A stretch of DNA of 38,265 nt from Clostridia bacterium (GCA_900765095.1 CAAFRB010000010.1:1-38265), one strand, 5' to 3'; positions 1-8,661 are shown, counted from the first letter of the stretch. Translations and numbers: made by a program. Notes: a model not told the origin generated them from the sequence alone.

Positions 1-42
1 ACAAACACAAACGATTCGAACCCGAGAGGGCAACGAGCGTGA
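1..42 (+). CDS. possible 3' end of a truncated upstream ORF
   Basis: A reading frame is open from base 1 and ends at a TGA (40-42), giving the tail NDSNPRGQRA. A strong terminator begins three bases later, which is the arrangement expected for the end of a gene. Only 13 codons are visible, so no function can be given. It could equally be non-coding sequence ahead of the terminator. Confidence 0.25.
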   Translation, partial: TNTNDSNPRGQRA

Positions 43-44
43 AG

Positions 45-68
45 AAAAAGCTCCAGTGGAGCTTTTTT
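45..68 (+). terminator. rho-independent terminator
   Basis: A perfect 10-bp stem (AAAAAGCTCC / GGAGCTTTTT) with a three-base loop runs into a T tract. It ends whatever transcript enters from the left and separates it from the ATPase/RloB unit. Confidence 0.85.
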
Positions 69-130
69 AGAGAGTTGACAGAGCTTGCAAAACAATTTAT
101 GTATTCAAAATGAATGTGAAATGCAATAAA

Positions 131-182
131 TTTGAGAGAAAATCTCAAAAGCATTGATATTTTTCTGAATTTAGCATATAAT
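131..182 (+). promoter_or_regulatory. sigma-A promoter with upstream inverted repeat
   Basis: TTGATA (154-159) and TATAAT (177-182) are separated by 17 bases, giving a start point about 20 bases before the ribosome-binding site of the ATPase gene. Just upstream of the -35 lies a perfect inverted repeat TTTGAGA-N5-TCTCAAA (131-149), which looks like a regulator site. The promoter is near consensus; the operator role is inferred. Confidence 0.7.
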
Positions 183-206
183 ATACAAAGTAAGGAGGAA
201 TTGTAA

Positions 207-1436
207 ATGCTAATAAGATTTAGTTTTAAAAACTTCAAATCATTTAAAAATGAAAACTGCTTAGACATGGAAGCAACATCCTTAAAAGAACACGAATACA
301 ATATTGCAAAAATAGAAAATGGAGATTATTTAAAAATAGCAGCTATTTATGGTGCAAATGCAAGTGGAAAAACTAACGTATTGCAAGCATTCAGCTATAT
401 GAAAAAAAGAATTTTAGTAAGTGATGATTCAAAAGTAAATTCTCCGATGAGTGAAGAAAATATATATAGTTTTATGATAAATGATAATCCTATAAGTTTA
501 GAAGTTGAAATACTTGCAAAAAATAATAAAATTTATAAATATGGTTTTGATATATTAAAAGATAAAATAATTTCAGAATGGTTATACGAAAAAAGAATAA
601 ATAAATTTTATGAGATATTTGAAAGAAATGGTAATAATGTTCAAATTATGAAGGTTAAAAATAAATTATTTGATTTAGCAAATATCGATGATAAAAGTTT
701 ATTTTTAAAGTCATTTAGAGCAATAGATAAAAGCAATGAAGACTTTAATAATGTATATGAATGGTTTATGAATAGCAACTATTTAGATTTAGGTGATCCT
801 AATTTTGAAAATGCATTAAACAATAGAATATCTTTAAAAATAATTGAAGATGAAAAATATAAAAATGAGTTATTAAAGTTTATAAAAACGTTTGATGCAA
901 CAATTGATTCAATAAATATATCTCCAAATTCAATAGAAGAATTAAAAAATACAAATGGAGTAGTGAAGGTTGAATTAGTTCATAATGGAGAAGATGGAAA
1001 TAAAAAAGCACTACCACTTACATTAGAATCAAATGGTACTATGAAAATGTTTCATTTATTTGATTTTTTTATGGATACATTAAGAAATGGAAATGTATTG
1101 TTTGTTGATGAATTAGATGCTAAATTACACCCATTATTAACAAGATATATTATTAATTTATTCCACAATAGTGAAAAAAATATAGGTAATGGACAGCTAA
1201 TATATTCAACGCATGACACAGTAAATTTAAATAAAGATACTTTTAGAAGAGATGAAATATGGTTTGTTGAAAAAGATAAAAATGGAGTTTCAGAATTGTA
1301 CTCTTTATCGGATTATATTATAGAAGATGAAAATGGAAATGCTAAAAAAGTTAGAAATGATGCAACGTATAATAAGGATTATTTGACTGGAAGATATGGT
1401 GCTATTCCAGTATTAGAGGAATTTGATATAATATGA
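207..1436 (+). CDS. AAA15/COG1106-type ATPase (AbiLi/RloA-like)
   Basis: This 409-residue protein is an SMC/ABC-like ATPase of the AAA15 (COG1106) family. Walker A is GANASGKT (residues 49-56), Walker B is FVDELD (299-304), and a switch histidine lies in STHD (334-337). The N-terminal MLIRFSFKNFKSF is typical of the family. The start has a good AGGAGG eight bases upstream. The stop overlaps the next gene by four bases (ATGA), so the two are translationally coupled. In known systems (AbiL, RloAB) such an ATPase works with an RloB-domain partner in phage exclusion. The fold and pairing are seen in the sequence; the defence role is inferred from family knowledge. Confidence 0.88.
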   Translation: MLIRFSFKNFKSFKNENCLDMEATSLKEHEYNIAKIENGDYLKIAAIYGANASGKTNVLQAFSYMKKRILVSDDSKVNSPMSEENIYSFMINDNPISLEVEILAKNNKIYKYGFDILKDKIISEWLYEKRINKFYEIFERNGNNVQIMKVKNKLFDLANIDDKSLFLKSFRAIDKSNEDFNNVYEWFMNSNYLDLGDPNFENALNNRISLKIIEDEKYKNELLKFIKTFDATIDSINISPNSIEELKNTNGVVKVELVHNGEDGNKKALPLTLESNGTMKMFHLFDFFMDTLRNGNVLFVDELDAKLHPLLTRYIINLFHNSEKNIGNGQLIYSTHDTVNLNKDTFRRDEIWFVEKDKNGVSELYSLSDYIIEDENGNAKKVRNDATYNKDYLTGRYGAIPVLEEFDII

Positions 1437-2074
1437 GAGATAAAGAATATTCAAGAAAAAACAAATTAAGAAGTAAAAGGCTTGCACCAGCCAATTACTT
1501 AATTGTATGCGAAGGAAGGCAAACAGAACCCAACTATTTTAATGGCTTGAAGAAAAAGATAAATGAAAAGTATGGTAATAAGGTTGATGTATTGATTCCT
1601 AACATTGAAGTAAAAGGAACTGGAAGGAATACAACAGATTTAGTAAATTATACAAATAAATTTGTTAACTATTCAAATAAGAGATATGGACAAGTTTGGG
1701 TTCTTTTTGATAAAGATGATTATTCAGACAATCAATTTGATAAAGCAATTAAAACTTGTGACTATAATGTTGCTTGGTCTAATCCTAATTTTGAACTTTG
1801 GATATTATCACATTTAAAAAGAGTGACTAAATATATATCGAAAGATGATATTTTGAAAGAATTGGATAAAGAGTTTCAAAAAAATGGACTTGGAGAATAT
1901 AAGAAAAATGATGATAAAATATTTGAAAAAGTTACAAGTGATGGAAAGTTACATATTGCAATAAATAATTGTAAATTGATGGCGAAAATTAATGAAAATG
2001 CACAAGCATCACAAAGAAATCCTATGACAGAAGTTTATAAGGTAGTAGATGAATTGAAGGAGTATTTAGAATAA
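1433..2074 (+). CDS. RloB-family TOPRIM protein (AbiLii-like)
   Basis: This 213-residue protein has the RloB layout: a basic N-terminus, the strand-turn LIVCEG with E27 as the likely TOPRIM glutamate, the acidic motif LFDKDD (D93, D95, D96), the family signature SNPNFELWILSHL near 118-130, and a C-terminal NPMTEVYKVVDEL element. TOPRIM domains of this kind are Mg-dependent nucleases or nicking enzymes. It starts inside the stop codon of the ATPase gene and is almost certainly its functional partner. Length is normal for the family. Nothing is broken. The substrate and trigger cannot be read from the sequence. Confidence 0.87.
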   Translation: MRDKEYSRKNKLRSKRLAPANYLIVCEGRQTEPNYFNGLKKKINEKYGNKVDVLIPNIEVKGTGRNTTDLVNYTNKFVNYSNKRYGQVWVLFDKDDYSDNQFDKAIKTCDYNVAWSNPNFELWILSHLKRVTKYISKDDILKELDKEFQKNGLGEYKKNDDKIFEKVTSDGKLHIAINNCKLMAKINENAQASQRNPMTEVYKVVDELKEYLE

Positions 2075-2192
2075 AATATTAAAATATCACGGCTTAACGT
2101 AAAATGAACACATGAAATATAAAGATTAACTGGGGAATCGGCATTACTCATGGTTGACAGTAACAAGAGATAGCTTTTATCAAACATTATGA

Positions 2193-2221
2193 TTGAAAAA
2201 ATATGTATTTGATTATATAAT
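2193..2221 (+). promoter_or_regulatory. sigma-A promoter for the MBL gene
   Basis: TTGAAA (2193-2198) and TATAAT (2216-2221) are 17 bases apart. Transcription from here would give the 2395 gene an untranslated leader of about 165 bases. Confidence 0.6.
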
Positions 2222-2245
2222 GTTCAAGTATTAAAAAATAAGTTT

Positions 2246-2340
2246 GGAGGAGAGAATGTGAAGAAAGTTTTTTATTCACACTAGTCACTAATAACAGAGA
2301 GTTACTGTAATATGTACATAGTAAGTTTTATATTAGTGAC
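2246..2340 (+). promoter_or_regulatory. structured leader with possible 8-codon leader peptide
   Basis: GGAGGA (2246-2251) sits a proper distance before GTG at 2258, which opens an 8-codon frame MKKVFYSH ending in TAG (2282-2284). A perfect 10-bp inverted repeat, GTCACTAATA (2284-2293) and TATTAGTGAC (2331-2340), starts at that stop codon and encloses a smaller TTACT/AGTAA pair. TGTGAA (2257-2262) and TTCACA (2275-2280) could form an alternative small hairpin. Together these resemble an attenuator or regulatory leader. There is no T tract, so control of translation is as likely as termination. The 2075-2394 interval otherwise holds no recognisable gene. Confidence 0.4.
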
Positions 2341-2394
2341 GATAAAAACCTTTAAAAATAAGAGTTTGATATAAGCTTAAGGAGGGGCAAACGA

Positions 2395-3417
2395 ATGAAA
2401 AAAGGAAGCAACAAACAACAAAGTAAGGTTAAAAATATTATTCTCGTAATAATGTTTTTAATTATTTCACTCTACTTTGGTGATACGCAGTTCAAAGATA
2501 TTTTTAATGAGCAAGATGTAATTAGTCAGAATATCTACATTGATCAGGACTATAATGAAAACAAAGATAGTGGAAATGTAGATAAGACTATTTCAAAAGG
2601 CAATACAACTGTTAATAATAAGATAGATAATTCAATTGAGGAAAATGTTAATAGTAATAATTTAGATATATACGTTTTTGACGTTGGACAAGCTGATTCT
2701 ATTTTGGTAAGTTGTAATGGAAAATATATGCTTATCGATGCGGGTAACAATGCTGACGGAAAGCTTATTGTTAAAGAATTGCAAGACATGGGAATAACAA
2801 CAATTGATTATTTGATTGGAACCCATGCACACGAAGATCATATTGGTGGAATGGACGATGTCATAGATAATTTTAATATAAAGAATTTTTATATGCCATC
2901 TAAACAGTACACATCAGCGACTTACAAGTCTGTTGTAAAATCGGCTAACAACAAAAACTTGAAAATAATTTCACCTAAAATTGGTGACAAATTTAATCTA
3001 GGTAATACAGTTTGCGAGGTAATGTCTATTGACAATACTGCAGATGAGTTGAATTTGACATCGATAGTGATAGAAGTAACTCATGGAGAAAACAAGTTTT
3101 TGTTTATGGGCGACGCCGAGATTGAAAATGAAGAAAGTCGCTTGTGGAATGATGTTGATGTTTTGAAAGTAGGACATCATGGATCTAGGACAAGTACATC
3201 AGAAGATTTTATAGAACAAACGAAACCAGAAGTTGCAATTATTTCGCTTGGAAAGAATAATTCTTATGGTCACCCACATAAAGAAGTGAAGGAACTTTTA
3301 GATGAATATGATATTTCAATATACAGAACAGACACAGAAGGAACAATTCATGTAGTGAGTGATGGTGAAAAATATAAGATTGATTCATTAGATATTCATT
3401 TAGATGGAGATAAATAA
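2395..3417 (+). CDS. membrane-anchored ComEC/Rec2-type metallo-beta-lactamase-fold protein
   Basis: This 340-residue protein has a positively charged N-terminus and one membrane segment (about 14-31), then a low-complexity Asn-rich linker and an extracytoplasmic metallo-beta-lactamase domain from about residue 90. The family's first motif is FDVGQADS. The metal-binding HxHxDH appears as THAHEDH (143-149), followed by MGDAE (238-242) and GHHGS (260-264). It matches the stand-alone COG2333 relatives of the ComEC C-terminal domain, which act as nucleases or phosphodiesterases in several bacteria. The substrate is not known here. RBS AGGAGGGG precedes the start, and a strong terminator follows. 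It is probably a single-gene unit. Confidence 0.8.
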   Translation: MKKGSNKQQSKVKNIILVIMFLIISLYFGDTQFKDIFNEQDVISQNIYIDQDYNENKDSGNVDKTISKGNTTVNNKIDNSIEENVNSNNLDIYVFDVGQADSILVSCNGKYMLIDAGNNADGKLIVKELQDMGITTIDYLIGTHAHEDHIGGMDDVIDNFNIKNFYMPSKQYTSATYKSVVKSANNKNLKIISPKIGDKFNLGNTVCEVMSIDNTADELNLTSIVIEVTHGENKFLFMGDAEIENEESRLWNDVDVLKVGHHGSRTSTSEDFIEQTKPEVAIISLGKNNSYGHPHKEVKELLDEYDISIYRTDTEGTIHVVSDGEKYKIDSLDIHLDGDK

Positions 3418-3475
3418 TAATCGAAAAAATTATCCACCAGTAAAATTGGGAGTTTCTTCTTAATACAATGATAAA

Positions 3476-3516
3476 AATGAAATTGGCTAGACGAGTCTAG
3501 CCAGTTTCATTTTTTA
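3476..3516 (+). terminator. rho-independent terminator after the MBL gene
   Basis: A long stem is formed by AATGAAA..GGCTAGA (3476-3491) and TCTAGCC..TTTCATT with a CGAG loop, followed by a T run. It ends the 2395 transcript. Confidence 0.85.
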
Positions 3517-3537
3517 AATTTCTTATTTTATTGGTAT

Positions 3538-3565
3538 TTGCAAATAAAACTTGTTATGATAAAAT
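3538..3565 (+). promoter_or_regulatory. promoter candidate for the small CA-repeat unit
   Basis: TTGCAA (3538-3543) and TAAAAT (3560-3565) lie 16 bases apart, and a TG one base ahead of the -10 makes it an extended -10 element. Downstream, TTTCAATC-TTTA-GATTGAAA (3685-3704) forms a small perfect hairpin before the ribosome-binding site at 3727. Confidence 0.45.
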
Positions 3566-3740
3566 AAATACAGCAGAATAAAATCAACTTTGCATTGATT
3601 TCTGGCATTATTCAAAAAAATAGTGTTAGTAAAAAGCAAAAAACTAGATGAAAAAAACAAGCCAAAAAGTTGAAAAGCTTTTGCTTTCAATCTTTAGATT
3701 GAAAATTTTATTTAGTTGATTATATGGAGGAAAAAGAAAC

Positions 3741-3888
3741 ATGAACAAGGCACTTGAAACCCTTGGGGCTGTACACATACACACACACACACACAAGACA
3801 TTTTTTAACTGAAGAAAAAGAAAACGCTTGCAATAGATTTGATGCAGGTTCTTATTCGTATACTCAAAATTTAATAAACGATGAATAA
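3741..3888 (+). pseudogene. small ORF with CA repeat, frame broken
   Basis: A GGAGG (3726-3730) precedes an ATG that opens MNKALETLGAVHIHTHTH, and the frame then stops at TGA 3810-3812 after 23 codons. If one T is removed from the T6 run (3801-3806), or one CA unit is added to the repeat, the frame continues as FLTEEKENACNRF and on to TAA 3886-3888, about 48 residues. A terminator follows eight bases later, so the intact version would fit a compact transcription unit starting at the 3538 promoter. I do not recognise the product. It may be a small gene that switches phase through the CA tract, a decayed remnant, or an intact gene hit by a sequencing indel. Confidence 0.35.
3779..3795 (+). repeat. 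(AC)8 microsatellite
   Basis: An uninterrupted AC dinucleotide run lies inside the coding frame of the small ORF and encodes alternating His-Thr. Such runs are prone to slippage and can switch reading frame. Confidence 0.8.
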
Positions 3889-3895
3889 GGTAAAG

Positions 3896-3937
3896 ACTAG
3901 GTTAAGTATGAAAAACATGCTTAATCTAGTTTTTTTG
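3896..3937 (+). terminator. rho-independent terminator
   Basis: A 15-bp stem with G-U pairs (ACTAGGTTAAGTATG / CATGCTTAATCTAGT) and an AAAAA loop is followed by seven or more T. The stretch from here to 4205 shows no gene, only a weak GGAGC/GCTCC inverted pair near 4080. Confidence 0.85.
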
Positions 3938-4205
3938 GCGTCATTAAAAATAATGCAAGATATGATTATTTTGTAATTTGATTAAAGAATTAATATGGTT
4001 AGAAAATTATTTTTATATACGTTTTTTATTGTGCTAAATAAATTATTGCCACTTAATTCATATATTTGCGAAACTCGTAGCGGAGCTTAAGCGTGCTCCA
4101 TGAAAACCAAAACATACAAAAATAATTGGAATACAGCATGTTTAACAATGAATTAAAAAAATACGATGTGGTAAAATGAAATCAAAAGGAAGGAATGAAA
4201 GATGT

Positions 4206-5738
4206 ATGGTAGTATTGAGAAAGAATAAAAAAGGAGTATCGTTAATTGCACTCGTAATAACAATAATAGTAGTAATAATACTTGCAGCTATTGCATTTAA
4301 TAGTTCAACAAGTACAATAGGAAGAGCAAACTATTCAAAATTTGTAACAAATATAAGTGAAGTACAAAGTGCGATAAGACAAAAGATGGTGACAGTAAAA
4401 GGAATGATGAATGCAAGCGGTACGCAAGTTACAGATGGACAAGTATATAACTATGTAGCAAAAGGCTGAACAAGTGAGAGCGATATATTAGTAGAATCAA
4501 AAGTACCAGATTATACAGTAATAAAAAAGACAGCAGATATAGGAATAAAGCTACCATCAATGAAAGTAAATACACCAACAAAAACAGGAGCAGAAGTAAA
4601 GTATGGAGTAACAGATGATGGAATAGTATTTATCTGGCCACCATTCCCACATGAAGAAAGATATTATATAAATGAAAACGAAACAGTAGATGCAAGTGTA
4701 ATAAGTGATTCGGGTGAACTTGAAATAAAAGTAGCCGAAAAGACAATAAAAATAGAAGCAAATGAGAATGGAGAGTTAGAAACAAAAGAGATAATATATG
4801 AAGGGTTAACACGAAAAGAATTCAACGAAATAAAAGAAAAAGTAAAAGTAGGCGGATATGTAAATTACACGCCAACATCAGTAACTGGAGTAGCACCAGA
4901 CCCTACTAAAACAGGCTACTCACAAGACGCACCATTATCTACAGATACATCTGCGGCGTGGAGAATACTAAGTATAGATGATGAAACAGGTGAAGTATTA
5001 ATAACAACACAAGGTCCAGTAAATAGCGTTACGTTAAAAGGAGCAACAGGTTACTTATATGGCGCAAATGAGCTACACAGATTATGTGAGAGTTTGTACA
5101 CTAACAGTACTTTAAAATTAACAGCAAGAAGTATGACAATAGAAGATTTAAATAAGGCGTGTAACTACATACCACCAACCGAAGAAGAACAATTAAGGTA
5201 TGCGTGGTATCCGGAAGATACAGTTGATGAAGAATTAGAAAATATAGAAGCTGGCGGAAAAATGTATATAGCTAAAAAACACACAAATTTAAAACTTTAT
5301 GGAATAAGTAATGCAAGATTTTACAACTGGGATGATGAATTTGGAATGACACATGTTGCTAAAAATGAGAATGATTATAATGAGGATATGAGTGCTACAT
5401 CACCAGTATTAGTGTCAAGAACATGGTATAATTATAATCCTGGAGCAAGTAATTCAGTAATAAATGAAATATTAAAAGGGGATGATAGCAACAGAGGGTG
5501 GATAGCCTCATCAAGTGTGTACTTAAATATCTCGCATGACAAAGTTTTTTTTGAGATACGTACTGCCTATTCAGAAAATGCAGGTAACTCGCTTAGTAAT
5601 TACTTATATGGTTCCACTGGAATTATTAATGAACATTCGTATGGACTTCGTCCTGTTATCTCCTTCAACATTAGCCGTCTAAACATGTCCGACGTAGCTA
5701 CAAACGGTTCATCAACATCTCCATGGAACATAAAATAA
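4206..5738 (+). pseudogene. pilin-like surface protein, interrupted by in-frame TGA
   Basis: The start at 4206 is preferred because an AAGGAAGG lies 12 bases upstream and it gives a short prepilin-like leader (LRKNKKG|VSLIALVITI). A hydrophobic helix follows. The frame stops at TGA 4467-4469 after NYVAKG but stays open in the same frame to 5738. The paralogue at 6142 reads NYIAKGGTT at this point, so the TGA replaces a GGA glycine codon by one base change. The rest has a region with WPPFPHEERYYI and a C-terminal domain (VGGYVNYTP, WRILSIDDETGEVLITTQ, TARSMTIEDLNKA, ending GLRPVISFN). As written it gives a short helix fragment and a non-secreted remainder. Other genes here use TGA as stop, so recoding is unlikely. 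Confidence 0.75.
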
Positions 5739-5962
5739 TTGATTGTATATTATATAGCATTGCTACATCAAAAAATTTCTGGCATTAAAATAACAGCAGA
5801 AAACGATTTTGATATAACTTTTTAGTTATAAAACGTAATACACTACCAATCCACAATTGTCTTTATTTTGTATAACAAATAGTGATTATTGTGCATATCC
5901 GTAGCTTTAAAGTAGTATCACGTTATATAAAAATAATCGTAAAAATATTGTAACATTTTTGT

Positions 5963-5993
5963 AAAGCAAATTTAATATTTGCTTTATTTTTTT
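5963..5993 (+). terminator. rho-independent terminator
   Basis: AAAGCAAAT (5963-5971) pairs with ATTTGCTTT (5977-5985) and a T-rich tail follows. It is the likely end of the 4206 transcript. The 5739-6141 gap holds this, a promoter, and no visible gene. Confidence 0.75.
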
Positions 5994-6077
5994 ACTTTTA
6001 AATTATTCAGAACCTCTTTCCGTAAGTGGATGTTGCGGACATTTTTGTAGTGTGAGAATGTATGCGTTTGGATGGTG

Positions 6078-6105
6078 TAGACAATCTTTTAAAAAGTGTT
6101 AGAAT
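6078..6105 (+). promoter_or_regulatory. promoter candidate for the 6142 gene
   Basis: TAGACA (6078-6083) and TAGAAT (6100-6105) are 16 bases apart, about 36 bases before the start codon. Confidence 0.45.
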
Positions 6106-6141
6106 TATATTGAGTAATTGTAGAAATGTAAAGGAGGACGA

Positions 6142-8502
6142 ATGATGAAAAAGAAAGATGGAGTTGCTTTACTTTCGCTAGTTATAACTATAATAGTAAT
6201 AATTATTCTAGCGATGATCTCATATTCAGCTTCAAGTTCGACTATAAAAAGAGCTACCTATACTAAGTACACTAGCAATATGAAACAATTGCAGGATGCT
6301 TTAGATGTTAGTGCGATGAAAGTTAGGAGCCAAACTATTGTAAAAGGGAAATTGCTTTCAAATGCACAACTTTATAATTATATAGCTAAAGGTGGAACTA
6401 CTGATTTGGATTTCGTAGAAAAGGGAAAAGAACCAAGTTATACAGTAATCACGGATAATTCTAGTATAGACATGGATTTGCCTGAATTTAACGTAAATAC
6501 AAATGATAAAACTGGTGTGAAAATTGTGTATGCTGTTACTGGCGATGGTACTGTGTTCGCATGGCCTCCTTATAAATATAAGGATGAATATCACTTAAAC
6601 GATGATGATACGGTTGAAGCTGATAAAGTTGGAGCAACTGGCAATGTAGACGTTATAATTTCAGGAAAAGATACTATTATTAAAATTGATGATGATGGCG
6701 TTTTAGTTAATCCAGATGAAAATGTTTCAGGTGAAACAATTAAAACGGAATTGGAAAAACCTACTGTTTCAGGAGTGTATACGTATAACGGTTATGAGCA
6801 AACAGTTTCTTTGGATGGTTTTGATGAAGAGAAAATGACAATTGTAAACGGCTCTAGAAAAAATGCTGGTACTGATGTTGTAGTAGTAGGCTTAAAAGAG
6901 CCTGACAAGTATAAGTGGAAAGATGAAACTTCTAATCACATCACTATTTCTTGGACTATTGAGAAAAAGGAAGTCAGTGCTGTATGGACTAATTTAACAT
7001 TCCAATATGATGGAAAGAGTCATATACCAATGGCAAAAGTTCAAGGCATGGCTAATGAAAAAATTAATGTTTCTTTAAGTGGAGCACAAGTTGACGGCGG
7101 AACATACACAGCGTCTGTAGCGATATCAAGCGTTAAAGGAGGTAGTGTAGATAATTATATTTTATCTAATTCTACTGTTGAATATCAGATACTTGTAAGT
7201 GAAATTGCTGTGGATGCCTCAGATTATTCAGGTGTTTATGATGGAAACGAGAAAACAATTTCTTTGACCGTAACTAACCCTGTAAATGGCGTGGATATAT
7301 ATTATAGTGCTACAACAGAATTAAATGCTAGTAACTATAGCTCTGCGGGAAGCAAGACGAAGCCAACTGTGTCAACTGCAGGTGTTACGACAATACATTA
7401 TTATATAACTGCAAGAAATGTGCCTGCTAAGGCTGGAAGCAATAAGGTTATTATTGAAAAAGCCCCAATAACTTCAAGTGTAAATATGCAAGATTATAGG
7501 TATGGAGGCACTAAACAAGAGCCAAGTGTAAATGGAAATATCGGAAACGGAAATGTTACATACTATGTTAATACTGTAAATACAAATGATGGCGGAAGAA
7601 ATTGGGCTGAAATAACGGATTCTTATGCTTTGAATACTGGAAAGTACTATATGTATGCTGTTATTGATGAAACATTAAATTACAAGGGTATAAAAACTGA
7701 AGTTAAAGAGTTTGATATATATAAGAATCAATTGATGGTGGGCGACTATGTAAATTATATACCTGAAAGCAAAACAGCGATAACATATACAGGAAAAACA
7801 GGATATAATAAAACACAACTACTAACAACACAATCTGATGTAAAATGGAGAATATTAAGCATAGATGAAGGAACGGGAGAAGTAATATTAACAAGCCAAG
7901 GGGTAACAAATAAGGATACAAACGTATATTTGGATGGAGTAACAGGATATTTACATGGAGCAGAAGAATTAAATAGAATATGTAAAGAATTGTACTCATC
8001 AGATTCTTTAACAGCGAGAAGTATGACTATAGAAGATTTAAATAAAGCAATTGGATACAACCCAACTACAAATAGCTACTACGGAGCGAAGTACACATAT
8101 ACAACGGACGAGTTTTACACATACGAGGAAGATGGCCAAACAATAACTACTGAAACACCGAAAAAAGCGTCAACTTCAAATCCTGTGACGGTGAAAAATA
8201 CATCTTATTCTTATAATTTAGGTGGTAGCAATTCAACTGTAGAAAATATATTAGGAAGTGATTCTGGATGGTTGGCATCTGCGAGTGTCTCTGCATCAAA
8301 TTACAATGTTTTGCTTAATATGAGAGTTGTAGATTCAAGTTATGTTAGTTCATACACATTGGAAATTACATTCCCTGGAGGAGTAATGCATCCTAATGTT
8401 AAAGGTATTAGACCTGTAATTTCTCTAAATGCTAATCAAATAAATATAACAGAGGATGGCAAAGACGGCACAACGATAGAAAGAGCATGGAACTTAAAAT
8501 AA
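6142..8502 (+). CDS. pilin-like surface protein with MBG/Ig-like repeats
   Basis: This 786-residue protein begins with a short KKKDG leader and a hydrophobic helix (about 8-28) of the type IV pilin kind, but the usual Glu+5 is absent. A globular part contains WPPYKYKDEYHL. Then come tandem Ig-like modules of the MBG type (about 200-530, with YNGYEQTVSLDG, FQYDGKSH, VYDGNEKTISL). The C-terminal domain from V533 contains VGDYVNYIPES, WRILSIDEGTGEV and TARSMTIEDLNKA and ends GIRPVISLN. It is a longer paralogue of the interrupted 4206 gene with an added Ig-like stalk. AAGGAGG lies five bases before the ATG; the second ATG at 6145 is also possible. Base usage changes sharply in about 7741-8160. 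It is likely exposed on the cell surface; the ligand is unknown. Confidence 0.75.
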   Translation: MMKKKDGVALLSLVITIIVIIILAMISYSASSSTIKRATYTKYTSNMKQLQDALDVSAMKVRSQTIVKGKLLSNAQLYNYIAKGGTTDLDFVEKGKEPSYTVITDNSSIDMDLPEFNVNTNDKTGVKIVYAVTGDGTVFAWPPYKYKDEYHLNDDDTVEADKVGATGNVDVIISGKDTIIKIDDDGVLVNPDENVSGETIKTELEKPTVSGVYTYNGYEQTVSLDGFDEEKMTIVNGSRKNAGTDVVVVGLKEPDKYKWKDETSNHITISWTIEKKEVSAVWTNLTFQYDGKSHIPMAKVQGMANEKINVSLSGAQVDGGTYTASVAISSVKGGSVDNYILSNSTVEYQILVSEIAVDASDYSGVYDGNEKTISLTVTNPVNGVDIYYSATTELNASNYSSAGSKTKPTVSTAGVTTIHYYITARNVPAKAGSNKVIIEKAPITSSVNMQDYRYGGTKQEPSVNGNIGNGNVTYYVNTVNTNDGGRNWAEITDSYALNTGKYYMYAVIDETLNYKGIKTEVKEFDIYKNQLMVGDYVNYIPESKTAITYTGKTGYNKTQLLTTQSDVKWRILSIDEGTGEVILTSQGVTNKDTNVYLDGVTGYLHGAEELNRICKELYSSDSLTARSMTIEDLNKAIGYNPTTNSYYGAKYTYTTDEFYTYEEDGQTITTETPKKASTSNPVTVKNTSYSYNLGGSNSTVENILGSDSGWLASASVSASNYNVLLNMRVVDSSYVSSYTLEITFPGGVMHPNVKGIRPVISLNANQINITEDGKDGTTIERAWNLK

Positions 8503-8613
8503 AAGAGAATAATAAAACGAAATAAAATCGCGGAATTAATTAAAACAATCAAATAAAAAACAATTAATAAAATCCCAAAAAACACAAAGTCAACAAAATA
8601 ATAAACCAATATC

Positions 8614-8646
8614 GAAAGCCAGGAAATTAAATATTTTCTGGCTTTC
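8614..8646. terminator. hairpin between convergent genes
   Basis: GAAAGCCAGGAAA (8614-8626) pairs with TTTTCTGGCTTTC (8634-8646). It lies between the 6142 gene and the opposite-strand SLH gene. There is no clear T run on either side, so termination strength is uncertain. Confidence 0.5.
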
Positions 8647-8661
8647 TTAAAATATTATTAC

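Noticed and set aside
11..30. GATTCGAACCC, resembling a reversed tRNA T arm
   Set aside because: No pairing T stem or acceptor can be built on either strand around it.
4176..5738. Recoded TGA (glycine or selenocysteine)
   Set aside because: No selenocysteine element is seen after the codon and several neighbouring genes end in TGA, so a nonsense change is simpler.
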